In this document: in pieces, positions 11,861 through 20,946 of the stretch
Numbering within the stretch: the first letter of the stretch is position 1
How the letters are laid out: each line of letters starts with the position of its first letter
Assembly: GCA_963840075.1 (NCBI GenBank)
Contig: CAWIXS010000010.1
Coordinates: forward strand, 1 to 64,000
DNA: 64,000 nucleotides
Reading direction: 5' to 3'
Origin: AWTP1-13 sp963840075
GTDB lineage: Bacteria > Pseudomonadota > Alphaproteobacteria > Rhizobiales > Hyphomicrobiaceae
Translations under genes and position numbers: made by a program
Notes under the pieces: model-generated
The model's database searches: none
The model's input: only the letters and a program-made list of their open reading frames with translations
Told to the model about the DNA's origin: nothing

Positions 11861-12268
11861 CAGGTCACTCTCCGGAGCGCAGGGCCTGCGCTGTCAATAG
11901 AGTCAGCTCGGTTCATCGGCGTGCAGACGTCCGGGCCCCGCCGTGGCGCTGATGCGCTCCACGCGAAAAAGCCCGCGTCCGGCGGAAACATCCGCCACGC
12001 TGGTTACTGCACGTTGAAGGCCCGCGGTGCCGAGGCGCGAAGGCAGAGCACTCTGGCTCGCATTGCCTTCATTTGGGGCCGCATGACGGCATACACAACT
12101 GGCGTGCTCGATGCCAGTCCTTCTGTGGAGCATCAACGCCTCCGGTGGGGAAATAATTCCCGCCTGTGTCCGCCGGTCCGCTACATCCACGGGTTCGATG
12201 CTTCCAAGCTGCCGGTTCATGCAAATTGAGCGGCGTTCAGCATGGCTTCCAGCGTTGTGCTGCCAAGC
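11861..12268. other. dnaG-rpoD spacer, no recognisable gene
   Basis: A 408-base gap between two co-oriented genes. A 105-codon frame on the minus strand (11903-12220) has no recognisable domain and no good ribosome site, so I do not call it. The stretch presumably holds an rpoD promoter but I see no clear -35/-10 pair. Confidence 0.4.
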
Positions 12269-14218
12269 TCAGTCGCCGTGGCTCTCGAGCTCACGCGCGC
12301 GCCTGTGCTGCAGCTCCACGATCCGCCCCCATGCCTCCTCGCTCGGCTCTCTCCCCCAAGCCTCGACGGCATCCCGCAGCTCGTGCGGCAGACCGACCTG
12401 GGCTTCATGCAACGCGAGGGCGTGGCGCCAACCTGCGTCGGCCTCGCCGGCATCCGCCTCGCTTCGCGCAAACTTGTCGCTGGTGCGCGCAACGGCCCGA
12501 TCGAGCGCAGCGACAGCGCCGTCGTGCCCTTTTGACGTGAGATGGGAGCGTACGCGCAGGGGATCAAGGGGGATTCCCTCGGCCGCCAGATCGAGCAGAG
12601 CCTTGCGCAGGCGGTCGAGCGAGGGCGCGGTGAGCTTCAACTTGTCTATCTCCTCCCAGCAGCTCTCGAGCAGCCAGGGGTGGTTGAGGAGGGCTCCCAT
12701 CAGCAGGGCCTCGCGCGGGGGAAGGGCGGCCGCCGGCCGTTCCGACAGCTCGTTGCTGCGCGCCGAGGTGCCTTGACCCAAGGCCCCCCCCGATGGACCC
12801 GGGGCCGCCCGCGGCGCGCCGCCGAGCCGTGTCCGCTCATTGGCGCGCTCGCGCACGCGCCAGTCGAGCTGGGTGTTGTCGCGTCGCCTGGCGGCGACCT
12901 GCGGCGAGCGGCGACCGCCCGCGCGCCCCACCTCGCGCTCGTACCTGCGCCTCCGGGCGTAGAGAATCTGCCGCAGCTCGCCTTCGTAGTGCGTGCGCAC
13001 CTCGCGGTCGGCGATCCGGGCGACCGAGGCCTTGAGTCGCGCCCCCAGGGCGGCCTGCTGCTCGGGCGTGACGGCCGGTGCGCCCTGCAACTCCTCGCGC
13101 TCGATTAGCACGTCGATCAGCGCGCGCGTCCTGTTGGCCAGGATGTCCTGGAGGCTTTCGGGCCCGTGCTGGCGCACCATATCGTCGGGGTCCAGGCCGT
13201 CGGGCAGGAAGGCGAGCTGCAGGCTGTAGCCGGGCTTCAGGAGCGGCAGCACCGTCTCCGCGGCGCGGAAGGCGGCCCGGCGCCCCGCCGCATCGCCGTC
13301 GAAGCACAGGATGGGCTCGGCGGTCATGCGCCAGAGGAGCCCGATCTGGGTCTCCGTCAGCGCTGTGCCGAGCGGCGCGACGGTCTCGGGAAAGCCCGCC
13401 TCCGAGAGGGCGATCACGTCCATGTAGCCCTCGACCACGACAAGCCGGCCCTTGTCGTGGGCCGGCACCCGCGCGCGGTGCGCATTGAACAGGTTGGCGC
13501 CCTTGTGGAAGAGCGGCGTCTCCGGCGAGTTCAGGTACTTGGCGGGTGCGGCGGGGTCCATGGCCCGGCCGCCGAAGGCAATCGTGCGGCCCTTGAGATC
13601 GGCGATGGGGAACATGATGCGGTGGCGGAAGCGGTCGTAGGGCACCGGGATGTCCTCGCCGCTCACCAGCATGCCGGAGGTCGCCAGCTCTGCGCCCGTG
13701 AACCCCGCCTTGACGAGATGCTCCTTCAGCGCCGAGCGGCTGTCGGGCGCATAGCCCAGGCTGAAGCGACCGATCGCCTCGGGCCCCAGGCCGCGCTTCT
13801 CCAGATAGGCGCGCGCCTCCCGGCCCTGGGGCGCGCCGAGCTGCCTCCCGAAGAACTCGGTGGAGGCGGCGAGCAGCCCATAGAGCCGCGCCCGCCCGTC
13901 CTCCGCTTCCTTGTCGCGCGGGCCCGCCTCCGGCAGGGGCACGCCGGCCTCCTGGGCGAGGCGCTCGACCGCCTCGGGAAACGAGAGGCCCTCGGTCTTC
14001 ATCACGAAGGTGAAGATGTCGCCGTGCTCGCCGGAGGCGAAGCAGTGATAGAAGCCCTTGTGATCGTTGACCGTGAAGGAGGGCGTCTTCTCCTGCTTGA
14101 AGGGCGAGAGCCCTTTGAGCTCGCGCCCGGCGCGTTTCAGCGCCACCCTGCGCGCCACCACCTGGCTGACGGGCAGCCGGGCGCGGATCTCGTCGAGAAC
14201 GGACGGTGAGAACCGCAT
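12269..14218 (-). CDS. dnaG: DNA primase DnaG
   Basis: 649 residues; makes RNA primers at the replication fork. The N-terminal region reads GLSPFKQEKTPSFTVNDHKG then FYHCFASGEHGD, which aligns with the CHC2 zinc ribbon, but three of the four zinc ligands are replaced (Ser38, Lys41 and Ser62; only Cys59 is left). The TOPRIM core is present (VVVEGYMDVIALSEAGF; LCFDGDAAGRRAA), and the C-terminal DnaB-binding part is present in a divergent form. Start at the ATG at 14218. Loss of zinc ligands is, as far as I recall, shared by alphaproteobacterial primases, so the gene is presumably functional. Confidence 0.97.
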   Translation of the reverse strand: MRFSPSVLDEIRARLPVSQVVARRVALKRAGRELKGLSPFKQEKTPSFTVNDHKGFYHCFASGEHGDIFTFVMKTEGLSFPEAVERLAQEAGVPLPEAGPRDKEAEDGRARLYGLLAASTEFFGRQLGAPQGREARAYLEKRGLGPEAIGRFSLGYAPDSRSALKEHLVKAGFTGAELATSGMLVSGEDIPVPYDRFRHRIMFPIADLKGRTIAFGGRAMDPAAPAKYLNSPETPLFHKGANLFNAHRARVPAHDKGRLVVVEGYMDVIALSEAGFPETVAPLGTALTETQIGLLWRMTAEPILCFDGDAAGRRAAFRAAETVLPLLKPGYSLQLAFLPDGLDPDDMVRQHGPESLQDILANRTRALIDVLIEREELQGAPAVTPEQQAALGARLKASVARIADREVRTHYEGELRQILYARRRRYEREVGRAGGRRSPQVAARRRDNTQLDWRVRERANERTRLGGAPRAAPGPSGGALGQGTSARSNELSERPAAALPPREALLMGALLNHPWLLESCWEEIDKLKLTAPSLDRLRKALLDLAAEGIPLDPLRVRSHLTSKGHDGAVAALDRAVARTSDKFARSEADAGEADAGWRHALALHEAQVGLPHELRDAVEAWGREPSEEAWGRIVELQHRRARELESHGD

Positions 14219-14634
14219 GGGCTCGCTCGCGTGTCCAGATCGCGACGCGCCAAGTGCGCGCTACGCCGTGAAGATGTGGACGCGACACATTGTGACGCTC
14301 ACTCACTGAACACGGTGCGCAACCGCGTACGAGGTCGCCCGGTCTCTCGGGCGGGGCCAAAGCTCCCATTCGGCCTTCACTGATTCTCGCACCTATTGCA
14401 AGGTGAGCAGCGCCCCTATTCTTGGGCCGACGGTGGCAGTGAACGCGGAGAGAGGCTGGGCGTTACTCCGGCGCCTATCGCGGCGGCGAGTGCTGGACCA
14501 TTGCTCCAGCCTGGGCGGGCGCTGCCGCCGCGCTTCAGCCCGACATCGGGTCGGCTCTCTCTCGGCCTGTGGACTACCGCTGCGCGCCCGCGGCTTCAAG
14601 GGGGTGGCGCCCTCGGCCCATCCCACTCAAGGAT
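14219..14634. other. Spacer upstream of dnaG, no recognisable gene
   Basis: About 415 bases with no frame that I can support. Short open frames on both strands lack family motifs and ribosome sites. The part next to the Uma2 remnant may be degraded coding sequence. Confidence 0.35.
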
Positions 14635-14873
14635 GTGACGGCAGGCACGGCGCTCCTCATTGTCGAGGTCGCAGACAGCAGCCTCGCCTACGACCTGCGC
14701 GTGAGGCACCAGCCTACGCCCGTCTGGGCCTGCCCCAATATTGGGTGATTGACGCCAAGACGCTCGTCACGCGCATCCACCGCCAGCCCGGGTCCAACGG
14801 CTATCCCGATCCGCGTGAGGCCGGCCAGAGCGAGCTGCTCGAGCCGCTGCATGCGCCGTTCCTCGCAGCTTGA
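14635..14873 (+). pseudogene. Uma2-family endonuclease fragment with frameshift
   Basis: Two adjoining frames give VTAGTALLIVEVADSSLAYD-LRV then APAYARLGLPQYWVIDAKTL, the core of the Uma2 (DUF820) family of PD-(D/E)xK-like proteins. The break is in GTGAGGCACC at 14701, where one A is missing compared with the expected GTGAAGGCACC. The N-terminal third of the family is absent, so this is a decayed remnant. It ends at the TGA at 14871-14873. Confidence 0.7.
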
Positions 14874-14943
14874 CCGACCTCGGCCTCACACCCGCCACCT
14901 GAGGGATCGGACGCGCTCTCGCGCGGGCGCCGCATGGCGGCTC

Positions 14944-14977
14944 GGCGCAATGCGGCTATCGCCTTGTTGCGCCCTAC
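14944..14977. repeat. Half copy of the GGGTGCAATA palindrome family
   Basis: GGCGCAATGCGGCTATCGCCTTGTTGCGCC forms a hairpin (GGCGCAA with TTGCGCC) and matches the right half of the elements at 3247 and 22233. It overlaps the stop codon of the YqeY-domain gene at 14974, so it could act as a transcription terminator or RNA-stabilising 3' end. Confidence 0.6.
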
Positions 14978-15417
14978 TTGCCGCCGAGCAGCGCCTTCAC
15001 CTGGGCGCTCGCCTTGCCGAAGTCCATCTGACCGGCGTAGCGCTCCTTCAGGGCGGCCATGACCTTGCCCATCTCCTTGGGGCTCGCCGCGCCCACCTCC
15101 GCCACAACGGCGGCGATGGCCGCCTCAGCCTCCGCCTCGGTCATCTGCTTGGGCAGGAACTCCTCGATCACGGCGATCTCCGCAGCCTCCTGCTGGGCCT
15201 GCTCGGTGCGTCCCACCTTCTCGTAGATCGAAAGCGACTCGCGGCGCTGCTTGATCATCCGCTGCAGCAGCGCAGGCAGGTCCTGGGCGGGAACCGGCGC
15301 CCTGGCGGCGATGTCGGCCTGCTGCAGCCCCGCCGAGATCAGCCGCAGCGCGGAGACGCGCTGCTTGTTCCCTGCCTTCATGGCAGCCCTGGTCTCAGCC
15401 ATCAGACGGTCGCGCAT
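14974..15417 (-). CDS. GatB/YqeY domain-containing protein
   Basis: 147 residues from the ATG at 15417, preceded by AAGAGGAG at good spacing; an upstream in-frame extension to 15480 lacks a site. The sequence (MRDRLMAETRAAMKAGNKQR, EEFLPKQMTEAEAEAAI, GKVMAALKERYAGQMDFGKA) matches the YqeY family, related to the tail domain of the amidotransferase subunit GatB that binds tRNA. Its molecular role is not firmly known. It is divergent from carA and upstream of dnaG. Confidence 0.88.
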   Translation of the reverse strand: MRDRLMAETRAAMKAGNKQRVSALRLISAGLQQADIAARAPVPAQDLPALLQRMIKQRRESLSIYEKVGRTEQAQQEAAEIAVIEEFLPKQMTEAEAEAAIAAVVAEVGAASPKEMGKVMAALKERYAGQMDFGKASAQVKALLGGK

Positions 15418-15539
15418 GGCGCATCTCCTCTTGCCGATCGCGTCATGTATGTCCGCCAGCGACACGCCGCAAGCCCGCATTGACCCGCGGCCGGGGTTCG
15501 CCTAGGAGGGGCCCCAGAGACAATCGACAGACCATCGAC

Positions 15540-16745
15540 GTGAGCCAGGAGACCTCCAAAGCTTGGGCGGAAGCGCCGCCGACGGGCCGGCTGGTGCTGG
15601 CCGACGGCACCGTCATTGCCGGGCTGGGGCTCGGCGCCACCGGCTCGGCGGTGGGCGAGGTGTGCTTCAATACGGCGATGACGGGCTACCAGGAGATCCT
15701 CACCGATCCCTCATATGCCGGGCAGATCATCACCTTCACCTTCCCCCACATCGGCAACGTCGGCACCAACCGCGAGGACACCGAGACCTCCAACCTGGCG
15801 ATGCGCTCGGGCGTGCGCGGCTGCATCCTGCGCGCCTCCGTCACCCAGCCCTCCAACTACCGCGCGGCCGAGCATCTCGACCAGTGGCTGAAAGCGCGCG
15901 GCATCATCGCGCTCGCCGGCGTTGATACGCGGGCGCTCACCGCCCGCATCCGGGAGAAGGGCATGCCCAACGGCGTGATCGCGCACGAGCCGTCGGGCGA
16001 GTTCGACCTCGCACGGCTGAAGACCGAGGCCAGGGCGTGGCCGGGGCTCGAAGGCATGGACCTCGTGCCCGAGGTCACCGCCGGCCAGAGCTATACCTGG
16101 GACGAGATGCGCTGGGTCTGGGGCCAGGGCTACGGCCGCCAGGAGAACCCCGGGCTGCACGTCGTCGCCGTCGACTACGGCCTGAAGCGCAACATCCTGC
16201 GCTGCCTGGCGACAGCGGGCTGCAAGGTGACGGTGGTGCCGGCCAAGACCAGCGCCGAGGAGATCCTGGAGCGCAAGCCCGACGGGGTATTCCTCTCCAA
16301 CGGCCCCGGCGACCCGGCCGCCACCGGAGAGTACGCCGTGCCGCAGATCAAGAAGCTGATCGCCTCCGGGCTGCCGGTGTTCGGCATCTGCCTGGGACAT
16401 CAGATGCTGGGCCTCGCCATCGGTGCGCGCACCCACAAGATGCACCAGGGCCATCACGGCGCGAACCACCCGGTCAAGGACTTCACCACTGGCAAGGTGG
16501 AGATCACCTCCATGAACCACGGTTTCGCCGTCGACCGCGATACGCTGCCCGCCGACGCCGAGGAGACGCACCGCTCGCTGTTCGACGGGTCCAACTGCGG
16601 GTTGCGCCTCAAGGCGAGGCCGGTGTTCTCGGTGCAGTACCACCCCGAGGCCTCGCCGGGGCCGGAGGACAGCCACTACCTCTTCCGCCGCTTCTGCAAC
16701 CTGATGCGCCAGAGGAAGGGCCTGCCGGCACTCCCCGAGCGCTGA
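15540..16745 (+). CDS. carA: Carbamoyl-phosphate synthase small subunit
   Basis: About 401 residues; glutaminase subunit that supplies ammonia for carbamoyl phosphate in arginine and pyrimidine synthesis. The CPSase small-chain domain (VLADGTVIAG; GEVCFNTAMTGYQEILTDPS) is followed by a class I glutamine amidotransferase with nucleophile Cys in GICLGHQML and the His/Glu pair in QYHPEASPGPED. The GTG at 15540 is chosen because no ATG is suitably placed and it gives the family length; an in-frame start at 15480 is possible. No carB is present in the window, so the large subunit must be elsewhere. Confidence 0.95.
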   Translation: MSQETSKAWAEAPPTGRLVLADGTVIAGLGLGATGSAVGEVCFNTAMTGYQEILTDPSYAGQIITFTFPHIGNVGTNREDTETSNLAMRSGVRGCILRASVTQPSNYRAAEHLDQWLKARGIIALAGVDTRALTARIREKGMPNGVIAHEPSGEFDLARLKTEARAWPGLEGMDLVPEVTAGQSYTWDEMRWVWGQGYGRQENPGLHVVAVDYGLKRNILRCLATAGCKVTVVPAKTSAEEILERKPDGVFLSNGPGDPAATGEYAVPQIKKLIASGLPVFGICLGHQMLGLAIGARTHKMHQGHHGANHPVKDFTTGKVEITSMNHGFAVDRDTLPADAEETHRSLFDGSNCGLRLKARPVFSVQYHPEASPGPEDSHYLFRRFCNLMRQRKGLPALPER

Positions 16746-17319
16746 TCCGGCCGGCGCCGGTCGACTTGGTCTTCCGTGGGAGCTGCAACTTTGTGTGGCG
16801 GCAGCAGAGATCGAGGGCGGCTTCCAGGATGCCCTTCTCCGGCCCGTAGAAGCGTTTCTAGCGGCCTCGGCGGCTGGCCGGGTACCCTGGTAGCCCCGGA
16901 TCGAGTCGGCAAAAACGGCGCTCCCCCGCCACGAATTCCGCGGAGGGGATGCAACAGTTGACAGCTGCTGAATCGCCGCCTCATTGCGGATCACTGGAAG
17001 TGATTTGCGAGGGTCTGTGCTTTGCTTGACGCGAGCTACGAGGCGCATGGCCGTCCGGATGGGGCTGCATGACACGCAACTTTGTTGCGGCCGGACTGCC
17101 CCGGCCTGCCGCAGTGCGGTGCAAAAGGCTGCCCCAGCACTCCTGTGCGTTGCGTGGTCGCCGCCCTGGGCTGTTGCCTTCGCTCCAGGATCGCCCAGGG
17201 TGGCCAGGCAGAAGGTTTGCGATGCCATCCTGACTCTGGCATCTCTAGTATCTCCGCAACCGCGGCCGGGCCCGCGCCAGTGCGGGGAGGAAGCGAAGAA
17301 CGCCGAGACATTGATCCAC
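16746..17319. other. Spacer after carA, no recognisable gene
   Basis: A 574-base gap between carA and the indolepyruvate oxidoreductase. The downstream frame is open back to 16984 but the extra codons show no family similarity and no ribosome site, so they are not treated as coding. No repeat of the families seen elsewhere is found here. Confidence 0.4.
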
Positions 17320-20300
17320 ATGGCCAAACACGCCGTCAGCCTCGACGACAAATACGCCCTCGACGAGACCCGCCAGCTCCTCACAGGCACCCAGGCCATC
17401 GTGCGCCTGATGCTGACCCAGCGCGCCCGCGATCGTGCGGCCGGCCTCAATACCGCCGGCTACGTCACGGGCTACCGCGGCTCGCCCATCGCCACGCTGG
17501 AGTCCGCGCTGCTGCGCGCCGGGGGCCTGCTGGAGCCCAACCACATCAGGTTCCAGCCGGGCCTCAACGAGGATCTCGCGGCCACCGCGCTCTGGGGCTC
17601 GCAGCAGGCCGAGCTGAGGGGCGAGGGCAAATACGACGGCGTGTTCGGTGTGTGGTACGGCAAGGGCCCCGGCGTCGACCGCACCGGCGACGTGTTCCGC
17701 CACGCCAACCACGCCGGCACCTCGCGCAACGGCGGCGTCATCGCCCTGATGGGCGACGACCACACCTGCGAAAGCTCGACGAGCGCGCACCAGTCGGAGT
17801 TCGCCTTCGTCGACGCCATGATCCCGGTCCTCAACCCGGCCGGCGTGCAGGAGATCCTCGACTACGGCCTCCTCGGCTTCGCGCTCTCCCGCTTCGCGAG
17901 CGTGTGGGTGGGCCTCAAGTGCGTCAAGGACAACATCGAGGCGACCGCCACCGTTGACGGCCGCATCGACCGGGTCCAGATCACAATCCCCGGCGATTTC
18001 ACCATGCCGCCGGGCGGGCTCAACATCCGCCTCGGCGATCAGGCGCTCGCCAAGGAGGCCCGCCTGCACGACTACAAGCGCGGCGCCGTCCTCGCCTTCG
18101 CCCGCGCCAACAAGCTCGACCGCATCGTCACCAGCGGCGGCCCCGACGCGAAGATCGGCATCATCACCTGCGGCAAGAGCTATCTCGACGTGCGCCAGGC
18201 GCTCGACGAGCTCGGCATCGACGAGGTGAGGGCCAACCAGCTCGGCCTGCGCCTCTACAAGGTCGGCATGACCTGGCCGCTCGAGCCGCAGGGCGTGCTC
18301 AGATTCGCCCAGGGCCTGGACCTGATCCTGGTGGTCGAGGAGAAGCGCTCGCTGATCGAGACGCAGGTCAAGGAGCAGCTCTACGACCTCGCCGAGCGCC
18401 CGCGCGTGCTCGGCAAGAAGGACGAGAACGACCAGTGGCTGTTCCACGCCAAGGGCGCCCTCGATCCCAGCGACATCGCCATCAAGTTGGGCGAGCGCCT
18501 GATCCGCAGCGGCGCCGGCGACGACATCAAGGCGCGCGTCGGGGAGTTGAATCGCCTGCAGGGCAACCGCCCCGAGTCCGCCGAGGCCGCGACCCGCATC
18601 CCGTATTTCTGCGCGGGCTGCCCGCACAACTCCTCCACCGTCGTGCCGCAGGGCTCGCGCGCCTACGCCGGCATCGGCTGCCACTTCATGGCGCACTGGA
18701 TGGACCGCAACACCGAAGGGTTCACCCAGATGGGCGGCGAGGGCTCCAACTGGATCGGCGAGGCGCCGTTCTCCAGCACGCCCCACGTGTTCCAGAACCT
18801 CGGCGACGGCACCTACATCCATTCCGGCAGCCTGGCGATCCGCGCCGCCCGCGCCGCCGGCGTCAACATGACCTTCAAGATCCTCTACAACGACGCCGTC
18901 GCCATGACCGGCGGCCAGTCGCTGGACGGCGCCCCCTCCGTCTCGATGATCCTCAACCAGGTGCTGGCGGAGGGCGTGGCCAAGGCCGTCGTCGTCACTG
19001 ACGAGCCCCAGAAGTATCCTGCGGGCTTCATTCCGCGCGGCGTGCCCGTCTACCACCGCAGCGACCTGCAGCGGGTGCAGAAGGAGCTGCGCGAGGTTCC
19101 GGGCGTCTCGGTGCTGCTCTACGACCAGACCTGCGCCGCCGAGAAGCGCCGCCGCCGCAAGCGTGGGCTGTTCCCCGACCCCGACAAGCGGGTGTTCATC
19201 AACCCGGCCGTCTGCGAGGGCTGCGGGGACTGCGGCGTGAAATCCAACTGCGTCGCCGTGGTGCCGCTGGAGACCGAGCTCGGCACCAAGCGCGCCGTCG
19301 ACCAGTCCGCGTGCAACAAGGACTTCTCCTGCCTCAACGGCTTCTGCCCGAGCTTCGTGACGGTGCACGGCGCCAAGGTGAGGAAATCGCGCGCGGCCGT
19401 GCGCGGCGACAGCGGCCTCACCGCCATGCTGGCGAGCTTGCCCGAGCCGAGGCAGCCCTCCATCGACAAGCCCTACACCATGCTGGTGACCGGCGTCGGC
19501 GGCACCGGCGTGGTGACCATCTCGGCGGTGCTGGGCCAGGCGGCGCACCTGGAAGGCAAGGGCTTCGGCGCCATCGACATGACGGGTCTCGCCCAGAAGG
19601 GCGGCGCCGTCGCCTGCCACATGCGCGTGGCGAAGGACGCCGACCAGATCCACGCCATCCGTGCGGGCGTGGCGGGCGCCGATCTGGTGCTCGGCTGCGA
19701 TCTGGTGGTGACGGCCTCCAACAAGGTGCTGGAGACCATCAAGCCGGACCACACGGTGGTGGTGTTCTCCGACTACGAGATGTCGACCGCCGATTTCACG
19801 CGCAGGGCCGACCTCAAGGTCCCCGGTGCCGCGTTGCGGCATGCCATCGCCGAGCGCGCGGGCAGGGCGCCGGTGCACCATTTCGACGCGCATGCGGCAG
19901 CCGTGAAGCTGTTCGGCGACTCCATTGCTGCCAACGTGTTCCTGCTCGGCTACGCCTACCAGCTGGGCTGCGTCCCGATCGGCGCCGCGGCCATCGAGCA
20001 GGCGATCGAGCTCAACGGCGCCGCGGTGGAGACGAGCCGCACCGCCTTCCGCTTTGGCCGGCTGGCGGCCCGCGACATGGCCGCCATCGAGCGCATCATG
20101 GGCGCCGCGGCCGGGCCGCCGGCCGCCAAGGCTGAGACGCTCGACGCCATCGTCGCCCACCGCGCCACCCTGCTCGTGGGCTACCAGGACGAAGCGCTGG
20201 CCGAGCGCTACCGAGCGCGCGTGGCGGCCCTCGCCCAGGCGGAGCGCAGCAAGGCGGCGGGGCGCGCGGACCTCGCCGAGGCGGTGGCGCGCGGCTACCA

Positions 20301-20802
20301 CAAGCTGCTCGCCTACAAGGACGAGTACGAGGTGGCGCGCCTCTTCACCGACCCGGCCTTCGAGCAGGCGCTCTCCGGCCAGTTCGAGGCGCGCGGCAAG
20401 TTGGAGTTCCACCTCGCGCCCCCGCTCCTCGCCCGCCGCGACAAGACCACGGGCGAGCCGCGCAAGATGAGGTTCGGGCGCTGGATGCTTCCCGTCTTCC
20501 GCCTGCTCGCCAGGGGCAAGCGCCTGCGCGGCACCGCCTGGGACCTGTTCGGCTACACCCGCGAGCGCCGGCTGGAGCGGCGCATGATCGCCGACTACGA
20601 GGCGCTCTTGGACGAGGTTGTGGAGCGGCTGTCGCCCGCCACCCATGCCACGGCCGTTGCGCTCGCGTCCCTGCCGCTGGAGATCCGCGGCTTCGGCCAC
20701 GTCAAGGAGCGCAACTACCGGCTCGCCAAGGATCGCGAGGCCGCCCTGCTGGCCGAGCTGCGCAGCCCCTCCCCGCCGACGCTCCTCAAGGCGGCGGAGT
20801 AA
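17320..20802 (+). CDS. Indolepyruvate ferredoxin oxidoreductase family protein
   Basis: 1160-residue single-chain 2-oxoacid:ferredoxin oxidoreductase, likely converting aryl- or branched-chain pyruvates to acyl-CoA with CoA, TPP and ferredoxin. The ATG at 17320 begins the conserved MAKHAVSLDDKY start. The N-terminal pyrimidine-binding domain (GYVTGYRGSPI; GVWYGKGPGVDR), a TPP domain (GIGCHFMAHWMD near 450), a Cys-rich Fe-S region (CEGCGDCGVKSNC near 630, more Cys near 670) and the gamma domain (VTGVGGTGVVTISAVLG near 720; GLAQKGGAV) are in order. Length and fusion match the alpha/betaproteobacterial type. A palindrome array starts right at its stop codon. Confidence 0.93.
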   Translation: MAKHAVSLDDKYALDETRQLLTGTQAIVRLMLTQRARDRAAGLNTAGYVTGYRGSPIATLESALLRAGGLLEPNHIRFQPGLNEDLAATALWGSQQAELRGEGKYDGVFGVWYGKGPGVDRTGDVFRHANHAGTSRNGGVIALMGDDHTCESSTSAHQSEFAFVDAMIPVLNPAGVQEILDYGLLGFALSRFASVWVGLKCVKDNIEATATVDGRIDRVQITIPGDFTMPPGGLNIRLGDQALAKEARLHDYKRGAVLAFARANKLDRIVTSGGPDAKIGIITCGKSYLDVRQALDELGIDEVRANQLGLRLYKVGMTWPLEPQGVLRFAQGLDLILVVEEKRSLIETQVKEQLYDLAERPRVLGKKDENDQWLFHAKGALDPSDIAIKLGERLIRSGAGDDIKARVGELNRLQGNRPESAEAATRIPYFCAGCPHNSSTVVPQGSRAYAGIGCHFMAHWMDRNTEGFTQMGGEGSNWIGEAPFSSTPHVFQNLGDGTYIHSGSLAIRAARAAGVNMTFKILYNDAVAMTGGQSLDGAPSVSMILNQVLAEGVAKAVVVTDEPQKYPAGFIPRGVPVYHRSDLQRVQKELREVPGVSVLLYDQTCAAEKRRRRKRGLFPDPDKRVFINPAVCEGCGDCGVKSNCVAVVPLETELGTKRAVDQSACNKDFSCLNGFCPSFVTVHGAKVRKSRAAVRGDSGLTAMLASLPEPRQPSIDKPYTMLVTGVGGTGVVTISAVLGQAAHLEGKGFGAIDMTGLAQKGGAVACHMRVAKDADQIHAIRAGVAGADLVLGCDLVVTASNKVLETIKPDHTVVVFSDYEMSTADFTRRADLKVPGAALRHAIAERAGRAPVHHFDAHAAAVKLFGDSIAANVFLLGYAYQLGCVPIGAAAIEQAIELNGAAVETSRTAFRFGRLAARDMAAIERIMGAAAGPPAAKAETLDAIVAHRATLLVGYQDEALAERYRARVAALAQAERSKAAGRADLAEAVARGYHKLLAYKDEYEVARLFTDPAFEQALSGQFEARGKLEFHLAPPLLARRDKTTGEPRKMRFGRWMLPVFRLLARGKRLRGTAWDLFGYTRERRLERRMIADYEALLDEVVERLSPATHATAVALASLPLEIRGFGHVKERNYRLAKDREAALLAELRSPSPPTLLKAAE

Positions 20803-20931
20803 GGTGTCCGACCCTCCGGGTCTGACACCATTGCACCAACTCCGGGTCCGACACCGTTGCACCAACCGCGGCGTCTGACACCCTTGCACAAGGCCTCACT
20901 ATGGTGTCAGACCCGAAGGGTCTGACACCTG
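20803..20931. repeat. Cluster of GTGTCAGACCC palindromes
   Basis: Unit 1 (20803-20829) runs GGTGTCCGACCC...GGGTCTGACACC and starts on the base after the stop codon of the oxidoreductase. Two half-units follow (GGGTCCGACACC, GCGTCTGACACCC), then a perfect palindrome at 20903-20929 (GGTGTCAGACCC...GGGTCTGACACC) 17 bases before the CoA-transferase ATG. The same motif with GGGG instead of GGTG recurs at 51.2, 51.6, 53.1, 55.1 and 55.2 kb. Irregular spacing excludes a CRISPR array. Confidence 0.85.
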
Positions 20932-20946
20932 CACGAGGGAAACGGA

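Noticed and set aside
11903..12220. 105-codon minus-strand frame between dnaG and rpoD
   Set aside because: No family match, no ribosome site and atypical composition.
15711..17450. 579-codon minus-strand frame over carA and its spacer
   Set aside because: Shadow of carA; no recognisable domain.
17245..20889. 1214-codon minus-strand frame over the indolepyruvate oxidoreductase
   Set aside because: Antisense shadow of a recognised gene.
20803..20931. Repeat cluster considered as a CRISPR array
   Set aside because: Units are palindromes with irregular and very short spacing, partly half-units, and no cas genes are nearby.
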